A DNA stretch of 64,000 bases from Heyndrickxia sporothermodurans. GTDB taxonomy: Bacteria > Bacillota > Bacilli > Bacillales > Bacillaceae_C. Positions 1-8,434 of this stretch are shown piece after piece; the stretch's first letter is position 1, and every line of letters starts with the position of its first letter. Both the position numbers and the translations under genes were made by a program. The notes under the pieces are model-generated. The model saw only the letters and a program-made list of their open reading frames with translations. It had not been told where the DNA came from and did no database searches. The stretch is taken from the NCBI GenBank assembly GCA_018333075.1, contig BORH01000006.1:1-64000 (forward strand), given 5' to 3'.

Positions 1-127
1 GGAATTACATGACTATGTCAACTGGTTTAATCACATAAGAATTCATGGAACACTTGGATATGTAAGTCCGGTTGATTACAAACTTGAACACCTTAATAAA
101 GTTGTCTAGTTTAGTGTTGACAATCCA
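1..127 (+). mobile_element. Right end of an IS3-family (IS150-like) insertion sequence
   Basis: The window opens inside an insertion sequence. The transposase stop codon lies 18 bases before a TTGACAATCCA-type end, which I take as the right inverted repeat because IS3-group ends finish in CA. Immediately beyond it, the interrupted reading frame of a small membrane protein begins on the other strand. The left end and the target duplication lie outside the window, so the exact boundary at 127 is inferred. Confidence 0.7.
2..109 (+). CDS. IS3-family transposase, C-terminal 35 residues (partial)
   Basis: The frame enters from outside the window and ends at a TAG. The residues read YVNWFNHIRIHGTLGYVSP, the typical end of the DDE (rve) integrase domain of IS3/IS150 transposases, where a Y-x3-R-x-H-x2-L-G-Y-x2-P motif is strongly conserved. 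Only this tail is visible, so intactness of the element cannot be judged. It would catalyse copy-out/paste-in transposition as the OrfAB fusion. It is unrelated to the neighbouring genes and is a chance insertion. Confidence 0.8.
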   Translation, partial: ELHDYVNWFNHIRIHGTLGYVSPVDYKLEHLNKVV

Positions 128-376
128 CTTTCTCAAACATCTTCCTATGGCCTCTCTAAGTCCTTTATGAACAATACAGTAAAAGCCTAAAAAAAGAAAA
201 GTTTCATAAATAAGCACCCATCTTGAAAAGGGATATTTAAAAATCCACATCTTGTATTCATTTGGTAGAAGTATCCTTTCTTGAACAACTCCTAACAGGA
301 TAGAAATACCGATAGTTAAGATAAATATGGCTACTAATGAAAGAACATAGAAAATAGCTGTTATCAATTTTTTCAA
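128..376 (-). pseudogene. Small membrane protein truncated by the IS3-type element
   Basis: The gene starts at a TTG (376) eight bases after an AGGGG ribosome binding site. It encodes a hydrophobic N-terminal helix (MKKLITAIFYVLSLVAIFIL) and a second membrane segment around residues 52-68. The natural sequence stops near residue 83 (..GRCLRK). From there the open frame runs antisense through the insertion sequence for about 40 more residues, which are not native. I do not recognise the family. The product is a two-helix membrane protein that has lost its C-terminus. Confidence 0.6.
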
Positions 377-481
377 ACGAATGACCCCTATACCGTTTAA
401 TAAATCTGTAATAAAGATATCAAGAAAATTGAAATTTAAAAGGCCCTACTTCTATATAGGGCTTAAATGATTTATATCTAC

Positions 482-856
482 TTATCCTGAACAAATCATA
501 ATGATATTTTCATCTGGATCACTTATTGTAAAAAAAGAAAAATCAGGAAAATGTACAATGTCAGATTCTATTTTATAGTTTAACCGTCTTACATATTCAT
601 ATGAACGAACAATATCATTTGTATGGAAATTAAACAAAGGATAGAGAGAAGCAGTCGGCAGTTTTATTCTTCCTTCTGGACCTGCATCTAAGGTTAAACC
701 TATTGGTTGGTTCATTTCGATATTGTATACAGGGTTGGTTACTTCTGTTAGGTCATATTCCTGACCAAGTAATTGACAATACCATTGAACCGATATTTTT
801 AAATCACTCACATGGACAAAGATCGTGTTCATTTGATTCATTATTGGGCTATTCAT
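482..856 (-). CDS. VOC-family (glyoxalase/bleomycin-resistance fold) protein
   Basis: A 124-residue protein of the single-module VOC length. The N-terminus shows the family pattern TIFVHVSDLKISVQWYCQLLG (beta strand, then a helix carrying S-x2-W/F-Y), and the C-terminus has FFTISDPDENIIMICSG, the usual D-P-[DE]-G/N-N strand that supplies a metal or substrate ligand. Members bind metals and act as lyases, dioxygenases or drug-binding proteins; substrate cannot be told here. An inner ATG at codon 6 or 9 is possible. It stands alone, with the decayed sigma gene upstream in the same direction. Confidence 0.75.
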   Translation of the reverse strand: MNSPIMNQMNTIFVHVSDLKISVQWYCQLLGQEYDLTEVTNPVYNIEMNQPIGLTLDAGPEGRIKLPTASLYPLFNFHTNDIVRSYEYVRRLNYKIESDIVHFPDFSFFTISDPDENIIMICSG

Positions 857-945
857 TTCATTTCTACACTCCTCATTATAAATTCATCCTTTAAAAGGTT
901 TCACACTATATAACGAGGTACTTTAAAGAAATCTTACATTAAGTT

Positions 946-1898
946 TCAAATAATATGATAAAAATACTTAGCATTAAGTTTAACATTTAACTCCTTTGCT
1001 GCCTCATTCATAAGATCCCAGGAAAAACAATAAAACTTCCAATATGTAACCTTATACTCCGTTATTTCTATATAGTGAATATTATTTAGATAAAGCCATT
1101 ATCTTGTTTTCTTTCCATTTCAATAGCTACAGGTCTCCCCCATAGTTCTATATATTCAGTTCCAATAACATGTTGGTCTTGAACAATTGATTCCCAATCC
1201 TTCAACGAATTTTTCTTTGTTTCATTAATACCTATTTCTACTCCTGCATGAGTAATATCTGTTACGATATTTTCGTCTAAAATCGAGGCAATTAATTGCG
1301 GATCCTTTTTTCGGAAGCCTTCAAGTAAAACTCCCATCACCTGATTTGTATGAAGGTGTTTGATATCCGCCTTTTCCTTCACATTTACATGTCTTATTTT
1401 TCGTAGTTTTTCTCTTGTTCTACTTAGATTAGTATGGATAGCTCCTTCTGTCGTACCCACAATTTTTGCTACTTCCTTCCCACTAAATTGAAAAGCATCA
1501 GTAAGAATAAGGACAACATATTGAAGGGGTGTCAATACTCTCATTAATAGATCGAGACTTTCAATTAATTGCAGTTCATCTTGAAGGGATTTATCCGGAA
1601 GTAGGTGCTCCTCTAATGGATGAGAAACATATTTTTTCCTTCTCATTTGATCAATCCACTGATTTGTTGCAATTTTAAATAGATAAGGTCTTACTTCTAC
1701 TGGCTGATATAATTTCGCAAGCATTGAAAGTGATTTTAATAATGTGTCTTGAACTAAGTCTTCTGCATCTCAAGGTGATCCAGTTGATTTATAGCAATAT
1801 TTCCATAAATCTGATCGAAATGGCTCGATTTTCTCTTTAAAAGCCTTTTCTATCTCTCTTAAATTATTACTTAAACCATTAAGATTCTCTATCGGCAA
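946..1898 (-). pseudogene. ECF sigma factor (SigJ/ECF41-like), disrupted
   Basis: A likely full gene begins at TTG 1898 behind AGGAAGG. Region 2 residues read ..KYCYKSTGSP, then TGA (1770-1772), then DAEDLVQDTLLKSLS; in relatives this is G-S-P-W-D-A-E-D-L, so TGG has become TGA. Region 4 follows (LTPLQYVVLILTDAF.. AIVGTTEGAIHTNLSRTREKL). A SnoaL-like C-terminal domain starts near GVLLEGFRKKDPQLIASIL. The frame stops after GFI at 1086, but the next frame continues NNIHYIEITEYKVTYWKFY.. to a stop at 946, the expected C-terminal strand. So there is one nonsense change and one small indel. The 212-residue remainder has only part of region 2. Confidence 0.75.
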
Positions 1899-2130
1899 GC
1901 GAAGTTGCTCCCTTCCTATCAATTAAGATCTTTAATGGTAATTTCGCTATTATCGAGGTTTTTCCTTTCTGTTTTTAACAAAAGGTCAAATAACGAAGTT
2001 TTCAGGATCTTTTCTTTAAGACAAGAAGAAAAACTATATTTTTTTTATATAGAAAAAGAACAAAAATGGTATTTTTCACCTTTCTATCATAAGTGATACG
2101 ATTAGATCGTAACAGAATTATCTGATTATT

Positions 2131-2245
2131 CTTTACTTTAGAGAGTGATCCTAAAAGGAGAAAGTAACGTTCTTTACTAGCTTTTAGAGTGATATCGCGA
2201 CGGTTCTTAACTATCTTTAGGGATCACTAGTAGAGTGTTTTCTCA
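2131..2245. repeat. Short degenerate phrase array (three copies)
   Basis: Three imperfect copies of a 35-45 base phrase lie upstream of the transporter pair: each starts TTCTTTACT or TTCTTAACT, continues through a (T)TTAGAG or TTTAGG block, and has GTGAT or GATCACT after it. The first and last blocks (AGTGATCCTAAA and TTTAGGGATCACT) are also inverted with respect to each other, so the region could form a large imperfect hairpin. No coding potential is seen. Confidence 0.5.
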
Positions 2246-2255
2246 AAAAGTGCAA

Positions 2256-2271
2256 ATGAAAGCGTTTAAAA
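2256..2271 (+). promoter_or_regulatory. Catabolite-responsive element (CcpA cre site)
   Basis: ATGAAAGCGTTTAAAA matches the Bacillus cre consensus WTGNAANCGNWWNCA at all but one strong position (A in place of C near the end). It sits 22-37 bases upstream of the DUF485 gene start, where it could act as roadblock or promoter-overlapping operator. Carbon catabolite control of an acetate-type symporter fits known Bacillus physiology. Binding is inferred. Confidence 0.6.
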
Positions 2272-2292
2272 ATTAATGAAAGGAGCAGTAAA

Positions 2293-2622
2293 ATGAGTGA
2301 CCAAAAAAAGTACCAGCAAATTGTTCAAACTCCCGAGTTTCAACAACTATTGAAAGCAAAACAAAGATTTATGCTTCCAACGATTATTTTTTTCGTAGCA
2401 TTTTTTATTTTCCTTCCAATTATGACGTCGTATACAACGATACTTAATCGGCCGGCCATCGGCTCCATTACATGGGCCTGGATTATCGCATTTCTACAGT
2501 TTATTATGACATGGGTGTTATCCGGACTTTATTCCCGAAAGTCAGCTAATTTTGACCATATGGCTGATCAATTAAAAGCAAAACAGCTTCCATTATTCGA
2601 AAAGAAAAGAAAAGAGGTGTAA
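2293..2622 (+). CDS. DUF485 membrane protein (YwcB-like)
   Basis: A 109-residue protein with the DUF485 layout: an N-terminal cytosolic helix (YQQIVQTPEFQQLLKAKQRFMLPT), two membrane segments at about residues 30-50 and 65-87, and a charged tail. In Bacillus and proteobacteria this small protein is almost always encoded directly before an ActP-type sodium/solute symporter, as here with a 3-base gap, and is thought to be an accessory subunit, but no activity has been shown for it. The start ATG follows GAAAGGAGC. A cre site just upstream suggests glucose repression of the pair. Confidence 0.85.
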   Translation: MSDQKKYQQIVQTPEFQQLLKAKQRFMLPTIIFFVAFFIFLPIMTSYTTILNRPAIGSITWAWIIAFLQFIMTWVLSGLYSRKSANFDHMADQLKAKQLPLFEKKRKEV

Positions 2623-2625
2623 TGC

Positions 2626-4158
2626 TTGAATACAACAGCCTTTATACTATTTTTAATCATTGTCATTGCAACCTTAGTTATTACCTACTTTGCTGCAAAA
2701 CGGACAAATAGTGCCAATCAGTTCTATACAGCCGGCGGTGGGTTAACAGGCTGGCAAAACGGTCTCGCTATTTCCGGAGATTTCATGTCGGCATCTTCTT
2801 TTTTAGGAATTGTAGGTGGTGTCGCCTTAACTGGTTTCGATGGACTTTATTTATTACTCGGTGCCCTTGTTTCTTATTTAGTGGTTATGTACCTAGTCGC
2901 AGAACCTCTTCGAAACCTCGGGAGATATACATTAGCCGATATGATTACCGCACGGTTTAATACGAAAAAAGTACGAGGATTCGCTGCATTAAATACGGTA
3001 ACGATATCGGTATTTTATATGATCGCCCAGTTAGTCGGTGCAGGTGTATTGATTAAATTGTTGCTAGGTTTTGAATTTACAACATCCTTAATTATCGTTG
3101 GCATATTAATGACCGTCTACGTTCTGTTCGGAGGAATGACCGCAACAAGCTGGGTACAGATTATTAAAGCCGCTTTACTAATCTCAGGGACCTTTATCCT
3201 GTTTATTCTTGTTCTATCTAAATTCAATTTTAATCCCTTAAAGATTTTTGAACAGGTAAAGCAAGTAACACCTTTAGGTGAGGCGTTTTTATACCCAGGA
3301 AACAAAAATACGAACGGTTTGGATGCCATTTCATTAAATGTTGGACTTTTACTCGGCACCGCCGGACTGCCTCATGTCCTTATCCGCTTCTTTACCGTTC
3401 ATGACGCGAAAACCGCACGAAAATCAGTGACTGTCGCGACATGGGTGATTAGTCTTTTCTATGTGATGGCAATCTTCTTAGGTTTGGGGGCAACCATATT
3501 AGTTGGTACTAACAAAATTATTGCAGCCAACCCAGCAGGAAATATGACCGCTCCACTGCTTGCTGAGACATTAGGAGGGAATTTCATGTTTGCCTTCATT
3601 TCAGCTGTTGCCTTTGCAACAATTTTAGCAGTTGTAGCCGGTATCGTCCTTTCAGGTGCCTCAGCGTTTGCACATGATTTTTATAATGAAATTGTTCGCG
3701 GAGGAAAAGCAACTGAGAAAGAGCAAGTTCGAGCTGCTCGTATTGCGGCCATTTCCGTATCTGTTCTTTCTATAATTCTCTCTTTATTCGCGAAAAACTT
3801 AAATGTTGCCTTTCTTGGCTCATTAGCCTTAACATTGGCTGCAAGCTCCAATTTGCCTGTTATTCTTTATACCATCTATTGGCGGAAGTTCAATACAGCT
3901 GGAGCAATTACGAGCATGATCGTCGGACTATTTAGTACTCTCATCCTAGTATTTTTAAGTCCAAATGTATGGGATCCATCAGGCCATGCAATATTTGTTG
4001 GGAAACCGATATTCCCGCTCGCATCACCTGGTATTGTTTCAATTCCGCTTGGATTTATCGCAGGCTATTTAGGGACCGTTTTCTCACAGAAAAAGCACGC
4101 ACAAGACGACGTTTTTGATAAAATCCTTGTCCAATCTAATCTCGGAAAAGATATATAG
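2626..4158 (+). CDS. Cation/acetate (monocarboxylate) symporter, SSS family (ActP/YwcA-like)
   Basis: 510 residues with about 13 hydrophobic segments, the solute:sodium symporter fold. Diagnostic blocks are [29 protein letters not shown]-like residues near position 35-60, [12 protein letters not shown] around 245, and [15 protein letters not shown] around 345. These are typical of the ActP/YwcA branch that imports acetate and related short acids with sodium or protons. The start is a TTG six bases after AAAGAGGTG, overlapping the end of the upstream DUF485 gene's downstream region, so translation is probably coupled. Substrate is inferred from family only. Confidence 0.88.
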   Translation: [510 protein letters not shown]

Positions 4159-4301
4159 GTTTGATATAGTTATAGTTTTATAAGAAATGACAAAGTCTAA
4201 TCAACCTTTACAAGTAGCGAATTGATAATTGTACACATTAATTAAAGTTCTATTATGACAATTACTCAATTCCTGATTGTCAATTAATGTTACAAATGAT
4301 G

Positions 4302-4338
4302 AAATAAAGTTGTATCATGATGTACAACTTTATTTTTT
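4302..4338 (+). terminator. Intrinsic terminator in the gap after the symporter gene
   Basis: Thirteen-base arms AAATAAAGTTGTA and TACAACTTTATTT around an 8-base loop, followed by TTTT. It closes the DUF485/symporter unit about 145 bases after the stop codon. The remaining sequence to the next gene contains one copy of the dispersed GGGCAGGTTAA phrase (4433-4451) and nothing else that I can name. Confidence 0.75.
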
Positions 4339-4518
4339 ATCAAGGAAGATTACAGTTGTATTATGGAAATCATCATCCTAGTAAAAGAAAGAAAGTTTTA
4401 TAAAACTTTCAGATTGGGAGCTTTTTCTTATTTCTAAAGGGCAGGTTAATACAATTAGAGCTGCTTTAGTTATGCTATGATTAAATAAATTAACTGTCAT
4501 TAACAAGGGAGAATTTAT

Positions 4519-5184
4519 ATGGGAAAATACAAAGTAATTTTATTTGATTTAGACGGAACACTTTCAGACCCAAAAGTAGGCATAACTAAATCAGTTCAAT
4601 ATGCTTTACAGGAGATGGGTATTATTGAACCAGACATTGATAAACTTGATTGTTTTATAGGTCCACCAATACAAGTGTCGTTTTCCGAATATTATAATTT
4701 TGACGAGGTGCAAACCCTTAAAGCAATAGATTTATATAGAGAGAGATATAAAGAAAAGGGGATGTTTGAAAACGAACTTTACTCAGATATTCCATTGTTA
4801 TTAGAATCCTTAAAAGAGCAAGGATTAACTTTAGTCGTTGCTACTTCAAAACTAACTATTTTCGCTGAGCAAATATTAAAGTATTTTTATATTGACCAAT
4901 ATTTCCAGCTTATTGTAGGAAGTAATCTTGATGGTACAAGGATATCAAAAACGGAAATAATTCAATACATATTAAAAAAATATAAGGAACATAATCTTAG
5001 CAATTTTATTATGATTGGAGATAGAAAATACGATATTATAGGGGCAAATAATACAGAAATTGACTCTATTGGAGTTACTTATGGATATGGTTCATATGAG
5101 GAATTAAGTCAGTCCAATCCTACTTATATTGCCCAAAATGTTAATCAACTAAAAGATATTTTAATGGGTGTAAAAATGAATTAA
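4519..5184 (+). CDS. HAD-superfamily phosphatase (phosphoglycolate phosphatase-like)
   Basis: 221 residues with the complete HAD motif set: motif I ILFDLDGTLSDP (nucleophile Asp and general acid Asp), motif II VVATSK, motif III Lys in the RISKTEII segment, motif IV MIGDRKYDIIGA. The cap between motifs I and II is helical (C1 type), as in phosphoglycolate/pyrophosphate phosphatases. It would hydrolyse a small phosphorylated metabolite in the cytosol; the substrate is unknown. The start follows AAGGGAG. The gene stands alone between two intergenic regions. Confidence 0.85.
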   Translation: MGKYKVILFDLDGTLSDPKVGITKSVQYALQEMGIIEPDIDKLDCFIGPPIQVSFSEYYNFDEVQTLKAIDLYRERYKEKGMFENELYSDIPLLLESLKEQGLTLVVATSKLTIFAEQILKYFYIDQYFQLIVGSNLDGTRISKTEIIQYILKKYKEHNLSNFIMIGDRKYDIIGANNTEIDSIGVTYGYGSYEELSQSNPTYIAQNVNQLKDILMGVKMN

Positions 5185-5668
5185 TCACCTAATCTTCAAC
5201 TACCTTGAAAATAAAATTCTGTAGCTCCGAAAAAAGACAATTCCAAATATGACCCATCTCATTCGTTTTAAAAAAATTAAGATAGTCACAGTTAATAGAA
5301 CAATGGATTGGATAGACTGGATTAAAAACTTGTATGGACTGTTCATTATATTTTCATTCTCTGTTACTCTTCATGGATGGCTAACGGGCAGTTTCTATTT
5401 TTAATAACGGATTTTTAAATATTGTTGTTAGTAAAATGATAAAAATAGACAATTTAAATAAGCAATTAAAAATAACTGAATCCAATGGTAATATTCGATA
5501 TGTAAAATATGAAGCTATTATTAGTGTGAAACTATTAGATTAAACTTCAAAAAGTGAATTTAACAGTAGAATGAATTTTATTTTCCGAATAAATCCAATC
5601 TTTATATATAATAGAAAATTAAGAGATTCCATTGTATATTAATTGTAAAAGGAAAGGAGTTTTAAACT
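5185..5668 (+). other. Gene-poor stretch with two possible gene remnants
   Basis: No well-supported gene. From 5249 a 51-residue frame without a clear ribosome binding site reads MTHLIRFKKIK.. and contains one hydrophobic segment (LYGLFIIFSFSVTLHGWL). From about 5422 a second frame reads MIKIDNLNKQLKITESNGN.. to a stop at 5542, resembling the end of a small beta-rich domain. They may be pieces of one decayed gene. A GGGCAGTTT phrase (5384-5393) lies at the join. Neither piece is recognised. Confidence 0.3.
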
Positions 5669-5899
5669 ATGCAAAAAATGTACATTGTTTTTGGAGGATT
5701 CTCTATTTTAATAGGGATTATTATTCTTTTTTGTTCTACTGTAATTACAGCTAATTTGGAATTGGTTCGTGGTGTTGGTATAAATGAAATAAATAATTAT
5801 GGTTTTTCTCGCTATGCAATAGCATGTTTTGTTCTAGGAGGATTATTTATACTATTAAGTTTTTCTGGAATTTTAAAAAAAGTCACCAAAATTCTCTAA
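5669..5899 (+). CDS. Small two-helix membrane protein, unknown function
   Basis: 76 residues with two clear membrane spans (MYIVFGGFSILIGIIILFCS and YAIACFVLGGLFILLSFSGIL) separated by a short extracytoplasmic or cytosolic loop (GVGINEINNYGFSR). The start ATG has a strong AAAGGAAAGGAG site 8 bases upstream, so I think it is translated. I do not recognise the family. It is followed at once by a GGGGCAGGTTAGCTAAAGAA phrase and then by a converging gene. Confidence 0.55.
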   Translation: MQKMYIVFGGFSILIGIIILFCSTVITANLELVRGVGINEINNYGFSRYAIACFVLGGLFILLSFSGILKKVTKIL

Positions 5900-5945
5900 A
5901 AGGGGCAGGTTAGCTAAAGAAAATCCTAAGAAAACAGCACCCTTT

Positions 5946-6341
5946 TTACAAAGGATGCCTACATTTAGTTATTACTTTTCGCTTTAGCCTTCTTCTTTTG
6001 AAATCAATAACCTGCCACTCTACGGTTTTTTCATTACTAAAAGTAATTGTCACTAAATCGTGTGGGGGATTATGAGCACCTTCAAATGTTGTTACCTGCA
6101 CGGTGACATTAAATAAGTAACTGCCTTGTTGCAGCTTCTTAATTTGGGTTATATTACTACAATAATTTTGTTTAATTTCTCCATATTGCTTCTTCAATTC
6201 CTTTTGAATTGAGGGATAAAGCAAAATGAAAATCAAGTCATCACGCAACTGTATATCATTTTCAGTTACAGTATCTGCTTTAACTGGCGTAAATTGAACA
6301 AGAAACAAACAGGCGATAATTATAAGAATGAATTTTTTCAT
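5946..6341 (-). CDS. Secreted DUF3888-type protein
   Basis: The ATG at 6341 is preferred because AGGTGAG lies 7 bases before it; a GTG four codons upstream overlaps that site. The product (131 residues) starts with a signal peptide MKKFILIIIACLFLVQFTPVKA and continues with the DUF3888 pattern DIQLRDDLIFILLYPSIQKELKKQYG (amphipathic helix), then a beta-rich part with VTVQVTTFEGAHNPPHDLVTITF. Proteins of this type are common in Bacillus and are thought to be exported, but no role has been described. It converges with the small membrane gene and is monocistronic. Confidence 0.7.
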   Translation of the reverse strand: MKKFILIIIACLFLVQFTPVKADTVTENDIQLRDDLIFILLYPSIQKELKKQYGEIKQNYCSNITQIKKLQQGSYLFNVTVQVTTFEGAHNPPHDLVTITFSNEKTVEWQVIDFKRRRLKRKVITKCRHPL

Positions 6342-6487
6342 AGCAGAGCTCACCTATAGTTTTCTCTTATTCTAATAAAATATGAAAGGATTAATGCTCT
6401 TTTCGTTGAAGTTTCTTCTTGAGCTAAAGAGACAGGTTAATTCGTTAATAAAGCGACCAAAATAATTGGGGGCTTTATATTGAAAGC

Positions 6488-6922
6488 TTATTTATTAGGA
6501 TTCTCATACCTTTTGAAAGAACTCCCACCTTCAAGTGGTCTTTTAGTTTCTGCATCAATAATCGTATGTTTCCAATGCTCTGTATCTTTAGTCTGAACAA
6601 AAGAGGCGAAGAAGTATACTTGTCGTTCTGGATGTATAGAAGAAGCAAGTTCTTGTTTAGGTTGACCAAAATATCTTCCAGTTTTCTTTTCAAAAGTCAT
6701 AATTGCATTAGGTGTTTCCTTATAAGAAGTTTTTCGTCTAATACTATAAGTAGCATCTTGAAACTCTTGAAATTCATCCTTATTTAATGTTTGATAAAAC
6801 TTATTTTCATTAACAAAAGACTTATCTTGATTGACAGGATACTCGAACTGTTGTGCTGACGTTGGAATTGTTAAAACAAACATTATAATAAAAGTAACAA
6901 TTAAAGTAAGAAGCCTTTTCAC
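6488..6922 (-). CDS. Secreted protein of unknown function
   Basis: I place the start at a GTG (6922) because GGAGGTGAATATT sits just before it. This gives a typical signal peptide VKRLLTLIVTFIIMFVLTIPTSAQ with likely cleavage after TSA, and a mature domain of about 120 residues with no cysteine. Residues such as KTGRYFGQPKQELAS, RQVYFFASFVQ and KHTIIDAETKRPLEGG suggest a small beta-rich fold. The family is not recognised. A longer frame exists upstream but lacks a good start. It is transcribed alone, parallel to the DUF3888-type gene. Confidence 0.6.
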   Translation of the reverse strand: MKRLLTLIVTFIIMFVLTIPTSAQQFEYPVNQDKSFVNENKFYQTLNKDEFQEFQDATYSIRRKTSYKETPNAIMTFEKKTGRYFGQPKQELASSIHPERQVYFFASFVQTKDTEHWKHTIIDAETKRPLEGGSSFKRYENPNK

Positions 6923-7164
6923 AATATTCACCTCCATTTTTTTATATGTTTCCATATATTTAAATAACAATTCATAGCAATAAATTTTTGTACAAATGAA
7001 TAGCGAATATCTAATATGAAGTATATTTTCTATTTCATAGGCAAGATTGTGAAGAAATGTACTTTATCTATCTGGCAGTTTAGTGAAAGAAGGTGATTCA
7101 CCCATAGATAGCGAAAACTGTTAAAAGGAATTTATGACACTTTAGGAGAAAGGGAGGGAATAAA

Positions 7165-7650
7165 TTGAGTTATGAAATTATAACGTTACCGGCCTATCGG
7201 ACAGTAGGATTAAAATGGGAAGGAACATTCTCTGAAATTATACCGAATTTAAAAAACGTCATTCAACAAGTTGAAGACCGTGCAGATGAGTTAGAGAATA
7301 AGGTAAATCCTAATGTTCAATTAGGTCTATCTTATCATGTAATTGAGAATGGATTCGCACATTACGCGGTGTATGAAGTGAGCGATGAGCAGGAAATTCC
7401 TGATGGGATGATTGAAATATGGGTTCCTGAATGGACGTATGTAAAGACGACACATAACAAAGGAGAAGATATACAAAAGACCTATACGGATTTACATCAA
7501 TGGTTATTTGATAGTGACTATACCGCATTTAGAGAAGCTGGTGTAGATTACTATGATCCTTATATGCCGATTAAACATGAACATTATCCAGTTGATCGTG
7601 ATCCGAATGATCCGCATTTTGATATTTATATACCGATTGTAAAAAAATAA
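7165..7650 (+). CDS. GyrI-like small-molecule-binding domain protein
   Basis: 161 residues forming a stand-alone GyrI-like (SOUL/AraC effector-binding) domain: SYEIITLPAYRTVGLKWEGTFSE at the N-terminus, a central YAVYEVSDEQEIPDGMIEIWVPEWTYVKT, and FDIYIPIVKK at the end, which is the usual closing strand (Y-I-P-[IV]). Such domains bind hydrophobic ligands or toxins and occur alone or fused to AraC regulators. The start is TTG, 8 bases after GGGAGG. It is single and flanked by phrase-type repeats. Confidence 0.75.
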   Translation: MSYEIITLPAYRTVGLKWEGTFSEIIPNLKNVIQQVEDRADELENKVNPNVQLGLSYHVIENGFAHYAVYEVSDEQEIPDGMIEIWVPEWTYVKTTHNKGEDIQKTYTDLHQWLFDSDYTAFREAGVDYYDPYMPIKHEHYPVDRDPNDPHFDIYIPIVKK

Positions 7651-7995
7651 TGTTTTCTTATTAAACAAACGGGTGCCATAGTTGAAGAAGAATAAGCCCC
7701 TCTTGGTGTAAAGGATTCAAGGTAGCAATAATAGAATGTTCAAATGACATCAAAATTATCCCTATTTCACCCGCAATTTTTTACTAACTTTTTTATAAGT
7801 ATATTCAATCCAGATTATTCCAAAGCTCTAATTTATGCTTGAGTAGTTATTTCAGGGAGGAATATAAAAAGACTCTTCTTAAATGATGAAGAAAGCAAAT
7901 TGTAAAACTAACTGTCAGGTTTGCGAAAGAAGGAAAAATAATAAAGAAACAGAATTTAATAATAGGACTTAATTATGTTTACAAGGTGTGATTAT
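7651..7995 (+). other. Intergenic stretch with dispersed phrases, no gene seen
   Basis: I see no convincing open frame. Two members of a dispersed phrase family occur here: ACGGGTGCCATAGTTGAAGA near 7669-7688 and AACTGTCAGGTTTGCGAAAG near 7909-7929. The latter lies just upstream of the NUDIX gene. No terminator with a clear T-run was found after the GyrI-like gene. Confidence 0.35.
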
Positions 7996-8391
7996 ATGAA
8001 ATTTACTGTTACATCAGGTGCAGTAGTTAAGAATGAACAAGGTAAAATACTTTTAAAAAAAGACCCAATAAGAGGGTGGGAATTACCTGGTGGACTTGTT
8101 GAAAAAGGAGAAACATTTAAGGATGCAGTAATAAGGGAGGTTAAAGAGGAAACGGGAATTGATATTGAAGTCATAAAATTTTGTGGTGTATCACAAGAAG
8201 TCGAAAGATTTGTTTGCAATATGTGGTGGCTAGGAAAACCAATAGGTGGTGAACTACAGGTCAGTAACGAAAGTTTGGATGTTGGTTATTTTGATATTGA
8301 GGAAGCTCTTACCTTAATAAAGAATGAAGATTTTAAAAAAGAGTTATTACTTTGCTTAAATGAACCAAAACCTTTCTATGCTTCTTTTTGA
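7996..8391 (+). CDS. NUDIX hydrolase
   Basis: 131 residues from the ATG at 7996, chosen because AAGGTG lies 7 bases before it; an ATG seven codons upstream lacks such a site. The NUDIX box is complete: [24 protein letters not shown], matching Gx5Ex7REUxEExGU at about residues 32-55. Such enzymes hydrolyse nucleoside diphosphates linked to another group; the substrate cannot be told. The next gene follows after 43 bases, so the two may be co-transcribed. Confidence 0.85.
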   Translation: MKFTVTSGAVVKNEQGKILLKKDPIRGWELPGGLVEKGETFKDAVIREVKEETGIDIEVIKFCGVSQEVERFVCNMWWLGKPIGGELQVSNESLDVGYFDIEEALTLIKNEDFKKELLLCLNEPKPFYASF

Positions 8392-8434
8392 CCTATTTTT
8401 TTATTAGCTAATTATTATTTTAGGGGAGTTTGTA

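Noticed and set aside
1905-2096. 63-residue forward frame
   Set aside because: No ribosome binding site, lies in the promoter region of the sigma pseudogene and is low-complexity; I treat it as noncoding.
6475-6787. Shadow frames on both strands across the secreted protein gene
   Set aside because: They overlap a gene with a proper signal peptide and ribosome binding site; no support of their own.
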